The translations under genes and the position numbers were made by a program. DNA of 64,000 bases, from the NCBI GenBank assembly GCA_963678705.1, contig OY783217.1:6882001-6946000 (forward strand), in the 5' to 3' direction. The notes below the pieces were generated by a model. That model was not told where the DNA came from and did no database searches. It was given only the letters and a program-made list of their open reading frames with translations. Below, in pieces: positions 1 to 12,695 of the stretch (position 1 is the stretch's first letter; every line of letters begins with the position of its first letter). The DNA is from Panorpa germanica (lineage: Eukaryota; Arthropoda; Insecta; Mecoptera; Panorpidae).

Positions 1-1750
1 TTAGTAGGTAATATTTCCACGTAAGGATTAAAGAATTTAGACATTAGGTAGAAAAACCAAATCTATGATGTGGGTCAGATTGATGTCTAGATTGTAATGA
101 CTAATTTGGAAATGATAACAATTATACGTAGTCGAGATTAGTGGAAAAAATTTAAATGGAAAGATTTTCAATATGTAATAAAAATTTAACGAGTCAAGAA
201 TCGTTCTTTCTTGGGTTTGTCTGTCATAGGATAACGACGCGTTATTGCAGCTGTGGAGACTTATAATTTGGTGAATAAACTTTTAATAGGAAAAATAAGG
301 TTTTCTTTTTTTAACGACACAGTAGAGCATTGATGCTTGACTCTGACTACTCTGTTCTCGGATTTGATCCCCGGGCCAGAATTATATTTTCTGGGTTTGA
401 TAAAATAAGATTTAATTGGTTGTGCGCAACCATAGAAAAATGAATATTGAAAAAAAAATGATCACAAAAAGAAAAATTCGAAAACGAAAATAGAAAAAGA
501 AAAAAGAAAAGGAAAGAAGAAGAAAAAAAAAATAGAAATAATATATATATAAAAAATGTAATATTGATTTAAAGTGCTAATAACTACCAATAGTTGATGC
601 ACTGAAAAATAAATATTAAAAAAAAGGTTTTCTTTAATTCTACGTATAAAGACTGTTCCACTTAAAAAAAACAAAGATTCTGTATTTTCTTATAAGTTGT
701 ATGAGGATGTTTTATATGAAATGTTACTAAATCCGACTCTCTTATTGGAAATTGACATCACAAAAATATTGGAGATTGTCAATGATAGGATATAAATTGG
801 AAATAGACCATGGTTAAGTTTTTTCGCCAGAAATGAACAAGTAGATATTTCACTCTAAAACGTAGATCATCTACCATCTAAACACAGACCTGACCACGAT
901 AGTGTTCAAATATTCCCCTCTCCAAAATATTCACTTGTTGACGCCTCTCATATAATAATACACCCTGTACGTCTTACTTTACACCCTGCAATATATAAGA
1001 ATCAGTTTTCCGCAAAGGGATCTAGTAATAACGCAAAATGTCAAAGTTGAAATGGGTTTGTGTCTATTTTGAAACCCCCCTTGTTTTTAAAAGAGAATCA
1101 GGGACCATCACGAAACTCCTAAACCAATGTTTACTTTCGTAAGATTTGATTAAGAACTTTATTATAAAATCAATGAAATTAAAAACGTAAAATGCCTCAC
1201 AAAATCAACAAGATAAAATAACGAGGGGACGAGACCAGAGAAAGGAAGACGGTAAACCAGAGACAGTAGACTCAAACTCTTTTGGCGCTTCGTAAAACTT
1301 ATTTTGAGATAAGGAAGTATATTAAATATCATATTTCTATAGAGGTCTTATGTGTTTAATATATTTAACAATGTCCTATTATTGTTCCCGTTTATTAACT
1401 TTTTTTATTATGTGTTTTAGGGAAAAGGGATGGGTTTCAATTAAGAGGGAGTACAAAGCTCGTATTTTCCACATTTCCAAGGGTTGTACGCTACTCTTTA
1501 TAACAGATGGAGTTTCTGAATGGAATATAATTAGAGAAGACGTTTTAAATTAATTGACCTATAAAGAAAGCATATCAGTTTTAAAAGTCTTGTGTACACA
1601 ACTGACACGACATAATTAAATTTAACTACTAAAATTAACTTATTACTTGAAAACGAAATAGCAATATGGATATAAACATATTTTATCTTTAGTTTAGTTG
1701 TAAAACAGTAAGTATTAAGTACTCTATTGAATAATGAAATGTCACAAGTA
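1..1750. other. Gene-free AT-rich sequence
   Basis: Apart from the SINE-like piece near 361 I see no gene. The short open frames at 462-674 and 1350-1553 are low-complexity or chance. Confidence 0.6.
330..405 (+). repeat. SINE-like fragment
   Basis: Contains ggatttgatccccgggccag followed by aattatattttctgggtttg, similar to the piece near 51490. The first part resembles a tRNA-derived B box and the second a shared SINE body. Confidence 0.4.
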
Positions 1751-1779
1751 AAGAAAAAGTTTTAGACGCCTCATTTCTA

Positions 1780-1910
1780 GAATATCGCGGAAAATATAAT
1801 AATAGTTTCCGTGTCACTTTTAAATCAGCAGAATGCATGTACATTTATATGATTCAATGAATTACAGAATTGCGGATTCATTTCGGCGCTATTCTTTTTC
1901 GCAGTGCAGC
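1780..1910 (-). mobile_element. Family G short inverted-repeat element, decayed copy
   Basis: The end attctttttcgcagtgcagc is an exact 20 bp reverse-complement match to 28209-28228, and the inner acttttaaatc and tatgattc pieces also match that copy. The other end is eroded. Confidence 0.6.
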
Positions 1911-1957
1911 CAATTTTTTAGACCAATTTCTTTTTACATTGTAGCTACAATATTGCT

Positions 1958-2154
1958 TTAGTTCAAATTAAGACAGTTTGGCGTTGACTGATGCTTAAAT
2001 AAAAAGAAAGGATAAGAAAAATCTACGATGCGGTGGTAAATTATATCTTATTTATTTTTATATTTATTATAAACAAATCAGTGATACGACACTTTACACG
2101 ATACGATCTCTTTTAAGCATAAGTGACTGCCGAACTCTCGTAATTTGAACTATT
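1958..2154. mobile_element. Family C inverted-repeat element
   Basis: The left end (agttcaaattaagacagttt, then gatgcttaaat) and right end (ttttaagcataagtgactgc, then ttgaactat) are inverted repeats and match the ends of the copy at 29518-29735. Length is about 197 bp. Confidence 0.75.
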
Positions 2155-3918
2155 CCTGATTTTGTTCTATGTATTGTTAGTTTGATAATTTATTTCATAT
2201 TTTTGTTACAATTTTTATATTGTTATTGTTTAAATTTATGTTTTATATTTGTAACTTTTTAATCATATGCGCTACTATGTCAACGCTGCTGCTTTATTTA
2301 ATTCTGCGTACTTCGATGGTATCTCACCGTTCATCGCTAATTCTGCTATTTACCGACTAAACCAGTCAGTCTGGCATCTACCACAGACTTACAAGCATCT
2401 AAACTGGCATAGGTTGCAAAAAAATACTATTTTTATAAGTAAAACTAAACAAAGTACCGAAAATAATAGAAATTCATTTGAATCCATCGCCAAAAGTGCT
2501 ATTGTAGCACGTGTTCGGAGAACATCTGCGTTATCTGATTCTTTAAGACAGAAGTCAAGGTACACTTTCTTCCTAAAGTTTTCCAGTGATCGTTTCTAGT
2601 TAATGATCGTAAATATCGTTTGCCTAGCTTCAAATGAATCCTCTGCATGTAAAATTAACGTCATTTTGAATTCAAAGTCACTTGCAGTCACATAAACGAA
2701 ATGCTTTCGAACTTCTATTCATCTTGGGTAGTCAAAATGTTCAAGAAAAACATAGGCAAGTAAAAGTAACATAGAAATTACAACAGACACGCTTAAAATG
2801 CGTCACAGCATTACTGTCTACTAAATATAGAAAACTAGAACAAAGAATAAAGTAAAATGAGATTTAGGTATTTGAGTGTACCTGTAAGAAGCCGCTTTTT
2901 AGTATTACAGAAAAAGTAACTTTAACTTTATTTACACACCCTTTCCAAAAACTTTCCCAGATATATCCAGTTAGCTCTTGCCGTTTGTTAGTTTTTTGAA
3001 GTTTTAAAATTAATTTAATAATAACTTATAGTACTCGTACTATACTACTAAAAGGCGGTCTCTGTATAAAAAAACGTGACGTCATCTACTTATACATCCC
3101 CTCCTCTTCCCTCTTAGTACCATTCAACTCTCTCAACTCCTTCAAACACTCATTAGTGTCTGATCATCAAAAACTTTCAACAATTTCAATATTAATTTTT
3201 CACGTGTTCTTAAAGTTCAAGAGCTTTTTGTGTATACGAGTATATTATACTAAATGTAATATGCGGTACTCATCCAGCGGATAGACCAGAATGTTTGAAA
3301 AACACAAGGGGTTCCATAACCGTTTGATATAATGATTCTAGGTATTAGTTAGGAGTATTAAATGAATTGAATTTTAATGAGTTCTTTAGTATGATTGTCG
3401 AATGAATTCATATTGAAATTTAATCTGAATTTGGAGAAGTAAAACGGTATCCAACTGAAGTTATTTCCCGGAATTTTGGCAGGAATGTAAACGAAAACGT
3501 AAATTCCGGCAACCTAATTGATAAACCGTAATTGGCTCCAAACGGAGTGTATAGTAGGGGAAATAAAACTGATGTCAACGTACGCTTCGTATAAATCGAG
3601 CACTAAAAGGGGAATGTTTTGTTTACTAACACGTATAAATAATATCGAAACAAATTTCTAGTTGCAAGTTGAATCAAAAAATTAAATGGATGGAAATTGA
3701 AAAAAAAAAAAGTAAATGCTACATAAGATATTTCAACAAGAGTAATCATTTTAAGGATGTTTTAAAAGAGCGGTCATTATAAATAAATAGAAAAACGCAA
3801 AACTGCTTTTATAATGTGAAATTGCGGCTGGTAAACAAAATATTCGGAATCAGCATAACCAAATTAGCCGAAAAGTCTGTTTTCCAGCTTTTCCTCCAAT
3901 GAGCTTGTAAACCATGAC
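2155..3918. other. Gene-free sequence, one unassigned open frame
   Basis: A 110-codon plus-strand frame at 2267-2599 has no recognised domain. No repeats identified. Confidence 0.5.
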
Positions 3919-4378
3919 ATAATTTCTATAACAATGTGCAATATATTGATACAGTTGCATAAGTCCAATTATTTTTTAACAACTCGCTATATTTTAGAAA
4001 ATATTAACTTAATTGTTACTAGTCATGTTTTCCTTTTAATTATTAAAGGGATCCAACGTTATAGAAAATTCAAATACAAGTAACGTCAAGTCCGCTAAGT
4101 TGCCATCTCTTTTATACAACAGAACGTAAAAGAGATATCATTCTTAACACAACATTCTTATACATATAACAAATAACTGAAGTATTCCGTAATAGTGCGA
4201 CATGTTACGTCATAAACATGGCCGACATCTGTAGCGCTACAATTCGAATTTTTAATTAGCTATATCTCCGTCAAAATTTAGATATTTAATAAAATAAAAA
4301 CGCCAGTATACATTTATTAACATCTATTTCAATCAACAACTAAAAAATCGACCCCTAAAAATGAGTTCACAAGCCCAT
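3919..4378 (+). mobile_element. Family A element, diverged copy
   Basis: Aligns by eye from the tttctataa stretch to the terminus acaagcccatt with the copy at 24130-24768, sharing tatatctccgtc and atttagatatttaataaaat. It lacks the left terminus and is the most diverged of the set. Confidence 0.75.
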
Positions 4379-6424
4379 TTATCGTACTAAGTCGCAATTC
4401 TCAGGTTTGTGCTCAGACTAAATAAAAAATACCAATAGTACAATCTGCGCTGATAGAATATTCGGTATATATAGAAAAATGGAGTGTGATATTTCAATGA
4501 TTCGACTATTGTTATTGCCTCTTTTATAAAATAGTTTTATATAATGGTTGAAAAGAGATATGGCCTCTTTACGAAGTCCCAGTGGAGTCGTGGTCCTCTG
4601 ATTTATGGGACACGTTCTGGTAACTACCACTGCAGACAGAAATATATGATACAACGGCCAGTCGCGGCAATGGCAATGGCGATGACGATATATAAAGTTT
4701 ATTAAAACTTCTGTCATCATTTTTTCATATCACTTTATATGTTTTTCTTTCACAACTTGTTTTTTTGCATGGTTTTTATGAACACGTAGTAGAAGTTCGG
4801 GTGTATGTTTCAGAGACCAGACAGGGAGTGATACCAACATTAATATTACAACGGGACATAAAAGGAATTTGAAAACATTTGAGTGAAAACTAAAAGAAAA
4901 ATGATTAAAGATAGACAGCTTGAAGTAACTAGGTTTTGTACAAGAAGTGTCCATTAGAATAATTTGAATTGTAGCCGAGATCGTTGAGCGAGTGATGTTT
5001 CAATGATTCAGTCTGTTCATTCTCTTAGTTCAAATGAGCTGCTCATAGATCATAGATACGTACTTATTAGACAGTGATATACGCCTTTCGTTCTGGCTCC
5101 CTTCCATTCCCAAATTGATGCGATTAATCCAAAGAGTTTCTAATATTTGGTCCCGTTTTAAAAATGAATTTTTATTTTTATTTGTGCATCAACTTTTAAA
5201 AGTTATTAGCACTTAAAAAAAAATGAAATTATTTCAGTCTGTCAAATCTAATTATGAAGTTACACAACTGTCGAAGCAAGAGACCCTTTTTAACTCTTAC
5301 ATTTTCAGTCCAGTTTTGAATATAAATATATTTACCGTCACGATCATAGCAAAATTTCAAAATTTAGGAAAACCATTATTCGCTTTTCTGTGACTCCTCG
5401 AATTATGCTACGTTTTGTGTTAATATACTAAAGACACTCTTGCCAAACTGAAAGATGTGAATTAAAAAACATGTCGTGTGGTTATAACTTGCCACCTTCC
5501 GAATGGAACGGAGTGAAGTGACCTGCTATAGATGGCGTATGGATCTATTCAATCCCTTTCGTTTCCTAATTTTTAGAGTCATAATAATGCAAAATATATT
5601 TGTAAATAATTTTCTAAGAAACGTTTGAGAAACTTTGGTATATTCCAATAAAATCTCTATGTAACAAAGTAAGAAAACTACAATTTTATTTGGTATATTT
5701 CATGTAGTTTTCCCCATTTTCCACTGATACGAATAAATGTATATAGCCATTCTATCAACCCTTCGATATTTTATGATTTGACCTACAAATAAATGGTTAC
5801 TCATTTGAATTTTTTACAAAGATTCTTCGTACAAAGTTTTCAGTATTTTCTTTATATTTTCTATGAGAAAAATATATCTGTCTATTCAAAAACAATATCA
5901 ATGCTTAAAACTTATGAAATGGAAGTACGTAGCCAAAAATACTAGTCTAATCCAACAATGAATACTCCCTTAGCCTCCTAAAATAAACTACGAATCGTTG
6001 ATATTTCTTCTAGCTATTTCAGGTTGTTGACTTCATAAGTATTTCCGTATCCGCTGGAAAAGGGATCCAGATATTAGATTTTCATGTCTCCAAGTCTGAG
6101 TACGTATTGCTGGACACTTTGAAACCACCACCCCATCGACGAGGGATTGCAAATGGGTGGAAACTAGTGGAACTAGTAACGGGGTTGCAACTGCTGAATA
6201 TTCCATAATAAAATCCGTTACTGGGATTAAGTTAAGGGATATATAGGAGGATAGGGTTGATTTAAGGAGATCTTACATGGCACACATAATTAAATTGACA
6301 TATTTACTGGTCTATTCGTGTTTGCGAACTTAGGGGTTGTTGAAAATCTTGTTCGAAATCAGTTATTTGTAATCAATGTTACTAGCTTCAGGGATAGTAT
6401 TTTGTGCATGTAAGTAATTAGATA
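4379..6424. other. Gene-free sequence
   Basis: Minus-strand open frames at 4418-4954 have no family match; the ggcaatggcaatggcgat run lies near 4670. Confidence 0.5.
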
Positions 6425-6606
6425 TGAGGTGCCTAGAAGCAAAGGGATGTAAGTGACAAATTTTGAGATAACCAGCGCAAACGATAGAAGATGTACTAAA
6501 CTATTTAGTGGCACAGAGATATAGGCGAAACCTTTTTGGACAAATTTTACTATATAGCGTTAATTTTACTTTTGTCACTTACATCCCTTTGCATCTAGGC
6601 GCCTCA
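6425..6606. mobile_element. Family B element, 182 bp, TA-flanked (Tc1/mariner-like MITE)
   Basis: About 34 bp terminal inverted repeats: tgaggtgcctagaagcaaag at the left, ctttgcatctaggcgcctca at the right. TA dinucleotides flank both ends, as expected for a Tc1/mariner target duplication. No coding capacity. Confidence 0.85.
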
Positions 6607-6799
6607 TATTTTTTACTAACGTAATGCCAGACATTTAAAAGAATAGAGAAGAAATAATTAAAGTTACTGCACGCATCAATTGGCAGTAAGGCAGCACCTT
6701 ACACAACATCCTTAAATGTTGCCTCAAATGTTCCTTAAATGACGTTATTGGAAGCAGCTATCTGCGCGATGGATGCTGCGATTGCGATTGAGCATGTAC

Positions 6800-7097
6800 C
6801 AAAAATTCATAAATATGGGCTAACAACTGCTACATTATTCAGCATGTTCTCCAGATTTAGCCCCACCTAAAGAAATGGAGTGCGGTAAGAGATTTAGGTC
6901 AAACAAAGAGGTCATCATTGAAACCACTGAAACAAACGCCTATTTTGAGGGCATTGAGAAAACCTATTATTTGAAAGGAATAAAAAAAATTGGAAAAACG
7001 CTGGAATAAATGTATCGAGACGATCTTTTATTGAGAAATAAAACGCTTTTTCAACTGCTGTCGTTTCACAAGAGAAGCTTATTTCAGTAGTACATAA
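6800..7097 (+). pseudogene. Broken mariner transposase, 3' part
   Basis: Readable across frames: KIHKYGL, then LLHYSACSPDLAP, then GKRFRSNKEV, EGIEKTYYLKGIKK, and in a further frame EKRWNKCIE. These match the C-terminal third of mariner transposases (typical SPDLAPSDYHLF, GKRF, KLEKRW). There are at least two frameshifts and a stop. Between SPDLAP and GKRF about eight residues are missing, removing the SDY segment that carries the last catalytic Asp. Terminal repeats were not found. Confidence 0.75.
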
Positions 7098-8942
7098 TTT
7101 CAATTTATTTTTACTATAGACTGAATTTATAATATAAATTAAACGATGATTAGGATAATTTTATCTCACTCTAACAAACATTAAATCATACTCGTGGATG
7201 AAATAGAATTATAAGCACTTACTGAAATTGAATTTCAAGTCGATCATAATTTTATTCATTGCGTACAATTTGATATAATTATATTTAAAATTTTAAATTG
7301 TAATGTAATTATTTTAAAACGTTTTCTTTTCTTTTCTAAAGATATTATCTGTAGCATCCTGTCAATTCTCTTAAAATATGGAGAGCAAGGACCTTTGTTA
7401 AACACGTTTCGTACTTAAGGTTTATAAAGTATGTCATCAAAGCTCTCATAAATAGTCCTTGCGTTCGTAAATCCCGTCTCGTTCGTCCTTTCCTGTGTTC
7501 TTCAAAAACGCTGACCACGTGCGGCGTCAGTGGCTGTATGTAACACCGGCAAATGGCTTATCCAGATCCAACCTTAATAATTTACGGGAAAAGGAACAAA
7601 GATCTTAGGTTTCCAGACTTTCGGGCTTTAGTAAATGTTTTAGAGCAGGGATGGAAAACCTTTTTATGGTCTTAAAATCAAAAATTTACAAATAATATTT
7701 ATGTAATTGTTGGATGCTAAACTACAGATTGTATCTAGTCAGAAGTGACTGCAAACAGGTTCGCTACCGTTGGTTTAAGAAATATGGGTCAACGATTTAT
7801 CCAGATTTTTACTGTTACAGAAGGAAATGTGTTTTTAATAAGAGTTCTTGTATAAGGTATTGTACTATTGATAATATGAAAATAAAATTATAAAAAAAAC
7901 TGTTATTAGGCAGCGTTGGAGTTAATTTATTATGTACTGGATACAAATAAGTATTATGTGTTATAGTTTATTTTATTTCAATATATTGGACAGACAACTA
8001 TAATAATACTCGTACATCAATATCACCGGCTATGTTCAGCCAAAAGTAAACCGTAATATAGTTTTTTTTCACAATTTAATACTATTTGTAATATAATATT
8101 TCATCCCGTCTGCCCCGCTGCAAAGCGACGTGTATAATTCAAATTTAATAAAATATTTCTTGATTTTATTTTTAAATTGAAATATTTGTTGACTCGAATA
8201 TATATTTTAACAGGTGTTCAATTCGACAAATAAAAAATATATGCAATTATCAAAATGTATTTTAACTTTAAATTTGAATTTTTATTTTAATTAATTGGAT
8301 ACTCAATTATTATAGAATTGAAAATTTGAACTTTCACTAAAGTTTACTGCAGGGAACTTCCCAATTTTTGAATTTCTAAATTTTGCAATAATTGCACATT
8401 CAATAGTGAAATACATATACAAAATTTGAACTTTCTATCTATTACGGAATAGTACTTATACTTATACAGTACATAAATCACACCTTCGTTTTAATATAGG
8501 GTAGGAGGTAGGGGTTAATTTGTTTACTTTACTTTAAGTCTCTGCAAATTAACTTATATCCAAGTTTAATCAACGATTGACTAATTACAGCTTTCGGGAT
8601 GAAATGAAGCAAACTTGGTGGCGTTAATCTTTTCCACTCAAATGTCAACAAATTAATTACACAAATTTACGTTAGATAATAAAATTATTTACTTTAGGAA
8701 AAGGGTGAAACTCGTATAGGATCGCACTTGAGGGTTTAGAGCTTACCGACTTCATGTTTGTATAGAATATACTTGTAGATAAGAAAACAACAAGTACGCT
8801 AGAAAAATGTGCTTGTGTATAAAATTGACTTTAATAATGTTTCTTACGCATAAAACAAAATATGTTTCAGTGGAATAAATGCCGTGGAATAAAAAGGAGA
8901 GATGAAAACTAAATCAATCAAAAGCATCAATCCACGTCAGTT
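7098..8942. other. Gene-free AT-rich sequence
   Basis: No open frame or repeat that I can support. Confidence 0.6.
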
Positions 8943-8970
8943 TAGCAAAGCTGAAATTTTGAGAATAAAA

Positions 8971-9151
8971 TGAGGCGTCTAGAAGCAAAGTGATGTAAGA
9001 GCCAAATTTTGAAAATTTTAGACAACCAGCCCAACGATAGAAGATGTACTAAACTATTTAGTGGCACAGAGATATAAGCAAAAACTTGGAGAGATTTTAA
9101 TATATAGCGTTAATATATAGCACTTACATCCCTTTGCATCTAGACGTCTCA
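8971..9151. mobile_element. Family B element, second copy
   Basis: Ends tgaggcgtctagaagcaaag and ctttgcatctagacgtctca; the interior (gatagaagatgtactaaact, atttagtggcacagagatat) matches 6425-6606. Flanking bases are AA on each side, not TA. Confidence 0.85.
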
Positions 9152-9217
9152 AATTATCTTAAAAAAATTAGATAAAAAGGATGGCTGCTGTTTAATAGAT
9201 TGTGAATTTACACACAT

Positions 9218-9384
9218 GAGCAGTCATTTTAAATCAATAGAAAATTTTTCGCAATATTTCGGTGATATTTGGCAGATATTGTCTTTCATTACTAACCTCA
9301 GAGTTTGTACTTTAGAATAAAATTAAAATATCACCAGTTTTCATAGAAATTTTGCGATTTTATATTGATTTAAAATTACCGCTC
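9218..9384. repeat. Long imperfect hairpin (foldback)
   Basis: Arms 9218-9280 and 9326-9384 pair across about 60 positions (gagcagtcattttaaatcaa against ttgatttaaaattaccgctc), with a loop near 45 bases. Confidence 0.75.
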
Positions 9385-9972
9385 TTGTTGATAGACCTTA
9401 TAGAATCTCTGTAGCATTTGACTACTTTTATTTAAAGCGTTAAAGCGCTCTAAAGATTCTGGTGGAAGTTAAAGCATGAGAATGTTAGTTTTTAACAATA
9501 ATCTATAAAACATTTATAAAAACAATATCTTAATATTTTGACGTAGGTGCGTAAGGTTTTATGTTAGACCTGCTGCCTGTAAAAGGTCCTCTATTACACT
9601 ATTTATTCTCAAAATTTCAGCTTTGCTAATACGACGTACGTCTAGAAGCTTTGGGATTATGCTCTATAAGGTTTATAATAAGCCTCAGTTTGCTAAAATT
9701 GCTAAATGTTAAAAATAGCTGTTCTACTCATATACAACACGAGTAGAACAGCTATTAGAAACAAGAAACTTTAAGACATGATGAAACATCACCATAACGG
9801 AAACTACGACTGAAAAAAAGTTTATAAAAATAAATACTTGTAACGTAATCCTTTATTTATCACTAAGAAACGATTAAAAACTTTTATCACTGTTCTAAAA
9901 GTTTAATTGCCAAACTTTACAAAATGACTTTACATAATTAATATATAACCATTAAGAATTCTCGATTCACTA

Positions 9973-10001
9973 GCGATGGCGATGGCAATGGCAATGGCGA
10001 C
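9973..10001. repeat. Hexamer repeat (ggcgat/ggcaat)n
   Basis: tagcgatggcgatggcaatg continues ggcaatggcga. A shorter related run, gcggcaatggcaatggcgat, occurs near 4664-4690. Confidence 0.8.
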
Positions 10002-10891
10002 AACTAGCCACTTAATTCAGTTAATAAAACCACTGGATAATACTCTCGATAGTCTATAGAAACTTTGAATGAAATCTATAGACTATTACTTTAAGTTTAA
10101 CTTACGCAGTAATAATAAATCTTATGCGATCGTTAAGTTGTCTATGCCTCGATATCTGGGGCTAGAAACATTAATATCTAAGGCAGTGGTCCTTTACGAA
10201 GATTTAAGTACAAATACTTGTTTGTCGCAGATAAGGGCGTACCGTTATATGTGTCTAGTCAAGTATTTCTTATCTGATGTGCCTTGTAACATTCGTGTTA
10301 CGACAGTGGTCCCACTTCTGAGATTTTACACAGATTTGTCATAGGTTTCTTCCATTAATTCCGTGACACGCAAAGAGGAAGAAGGTGATTTGCAAAGTGT
10401 GAAAACACGTGACAAGTTGGGGGGGGGGGAGTATAGCTAGTCACGAATTTTGTAATGTCACATCATAAAACTAAAATTCGTCTTTAAAAAAAATAAAATA
10501 ATATGATAAAAAATTAAATTAGATTTTAAAAAAGTATTTTTTAAGAGGAGGATTTTGTTATTATAATGTTAACATAATTAATAATGATATCTTTTCTGGG
10601 ATTTTTGGTAAATTATTGCAAAGAAAAGATAATTTCAGGAATGCTGCAACGCAATTTTGAGGAATTAAAAGTATAAAATAAATAATAGCTTTATCCGAGA
10701 CTTACAAAATATTAAGAAGCTCTGGCATCTTAGCTGTATATACAAAGTTATCAATGCCTGTCACACACGTGATATACATAACTCATTAAATAAAGTAAAA
10801 ATGTATTCAGTTTTAAATTGAAAAGTTCAATATATGCCGGCCTCTTCCCCTTCAAAAGTCTGGTTATCCTTTTTACTAACTGGTCTATTAT

Positions 10892-10945
10892 TACTTTTAC
10901 GTATTGCCCCCATTCCTCGTTGTCGTAACTACGCCACTGATTATT
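10892..10945 (-). mobile_element. DNA-transposon terminus relic (CAGTGGCGTAG type)
   Basis: On the minus strand it reads tcagtggcgtagttacgaca and then aatgggggcaatac. This CAGTGGCGTAG...GGGGCAA pattern is typical of transposon ends common in animal genomes. No partner end was found. Confidence 0.45.
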
Positions 10946-11454
10946 CAATACATCTTTCGTGCTTACTTTATGTGTATTTGTGTTTTTAGTTTTCGTATCG
11001 ACTTAATATAAAATTCTCTCCGTTACATAAACATTTTCAAAACAACACTTTTTTGAGCTGGATTTTTTACTGCTTCTACATGAATTTTTTTCCTTTGCGT
11101 TAGACTTGAGGTAAAACACTTTAAGAATTCATAAATAAAAGAAAAGAATACTTTTCACGTTATATAGTATTTTACCTCGTAAACAAATTTAAAATTATTC
11201 TGCTGGAACTACTCATGCTTTCAGCATGACAACTAAATGTAAACCCTATGCGTAATAATTAATTGAATATAAATTATACTTGTTGTTTAATATGTACTGC
11301 ATTTACATTAGCAATTTTGCACGCTGAAAATCCGGCGCCAGTTATAAATCAAATTAATCGCATGCGCATTAACGAATTTTTGAAATGACACTCAGACTTA
11401 TTGGGTCCTGCACCAAATAGTTTCTGGGCTATTGTTCACCATACATGGTTTTAA

Positions 11455-12175
11455 GGGTAATGGGTTTCGTGTGTTGAAAAATTTTTTTTTTTTTTTTTTG
11501 CTTATTAATTTCTACAACATCTCAAGAATATTATACTAAATTTTCAAGTCGATCCGAATAATAGTTTCGGAGATACAGCCTTTGGAAGGTGTGCGCTCCA
11601 AGTCAGTTTCATTGTTACTCAAAAGTTTAAACGCGTTTTTCTGGGAACCGTGTTTTCAAAGTCGGTTGTCAAATTTTCTCGAAAACTACTCAACCGATCT
11701 TGATGAAATTTTACACAGGTGTTTGAGATACAATTTACTCGTGCTTAACGGAAGGATTTTTTTTTTTTTCAATTGCAACTATTTTAAAAAAAATAAAATG
11801 TCAAGCAAATTTACCTAAATTTTCATTTTTTTGTAAAAATGTCTGCCAAAATTCCAATTTTTATTTTTTTTTTTTCCTTCCGTTAAGCACGAGTTTATGG
11901 TCTTACCTAAAACACTTATTTTTGTTTTTTCATTTTAGATAATCCTGTCACGAGTTATGCTGACAACGCGGACGCACCTTTTTTTCGAGGCGTCACCGGA
12001 AATGACGTCACAATAGAAGAGTTTTAATTTTTTTTTTTTGAAAATTTCAGAAATTATTCTTTAAATATGTATCTATAAGACAGAAAAAAGTTTGAATTAA
12101 ATAATTAATTTTTTACATAGAAAAAAAAATATTGAAAATAGGCCTTTTGTTACCCGACGAAACCCATGTAACCCC
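11455..12175. mobile_element. piggyBac-type MITE, 721 bp, TTAA on both sides
   Basis: TTAA at 11451-11454 and 12176-12179 flanks inverted ends: gggtaatgggtttcgtgtgt left, and gttacatgggtttcgtcggg as reverse complement of the right. No transposase frame; the 78-codon open frame at 11582 has no family match. A 19 bp internal inverted repeat lies at 11737-11755 and 11876-11894. Confidence 0.75.
11737..11894. repeat. 19 bp perfect inverted repeat inside the piggyBac-type MITE
   Basis: actcgtgcttaacggaagg and its reverse complement are separated by about 120 bases, with poly-T tracts just inside each arm. Confidence 0.85.
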
Positions 12176-12534
12176 TTAAATATTTATTTTAGACAATTCG
12201 TGTACAAAATAATAATTAATAATTATATTAAATGTTTACATAAATTTATTTAATTGTGTAAATAAGTATTTATGTTATTGGATTGGGTCATTGGATTAGC
12301 TAGGTTATAGCGGGGCCTGTAGTACTTACATATTGCAGTCAAGTAATTTATATACAAATTATAGAAAAAAATTACATACCTATTTAAAGTCATTATCATT
12401 GTAGTGAAAGATTATATTCTGCACTTACCTAGAACAAAAAATATATATTAATAATTAAACTAAATAATTAATAATTAGTTTAATTCCCGTAAAACACAAA
12501 ACGTTCATATTATCTAACATGTAACATAATGTAC

Positions 12535-12695
12535 TTAAGAACCTATTAATACTTATTCTAAAAGGGTCTTATTTTATTATTTTATAACTATTGTAAAAGA
12601 CTTTAATCGTAAAATGACGTAAAATGATAGGTAACTTTTATTAAGTAAGATAAACCTTAAATACACGTAACTATGTTTAACGGGTTATTAGAAAT
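12535..12695 (-). mobile_element. Family D element
   Basis: Shares ttctaaaagggtcttatttt, an inner attattttataactattgta, and gataaaccttaaatacacgt with the copies at 15294 and 20480, in reverse orientation. Confidence 0.65.

Larger units (their letters stand above)
8943..9628. repeat. Composite inverted-repeat structure enclosing a family B copy
   Basis: A 27 bp perfect inverted repeat (8943-8969 and 9602-9628, core gcaaagctgaaattttgaga) encloses about 630 bp. The family B copy starts one base inside the left arm. A second, imperfect pair of ~60 bp arms (9218-9280 and 9326-9384) lies within. Most likely an older inverted-repeat element whose body was invaded. Confidence 0.75.
9629..11450. other. 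Gene-free sequence with a transposon-end relic
   Basis: Contains a G10 run near 10421-10430 and the CAGTGGCGTAG relic. The 91-codon frame at 10069-10344 is unassigned. Confidence 0.5.

Noticed and set aside
9970-10001. Coding of an Asp/Gly or Met/Ala repeat by the ggcaat run
   Set aside because: No open frame extends through it; simple repeat.
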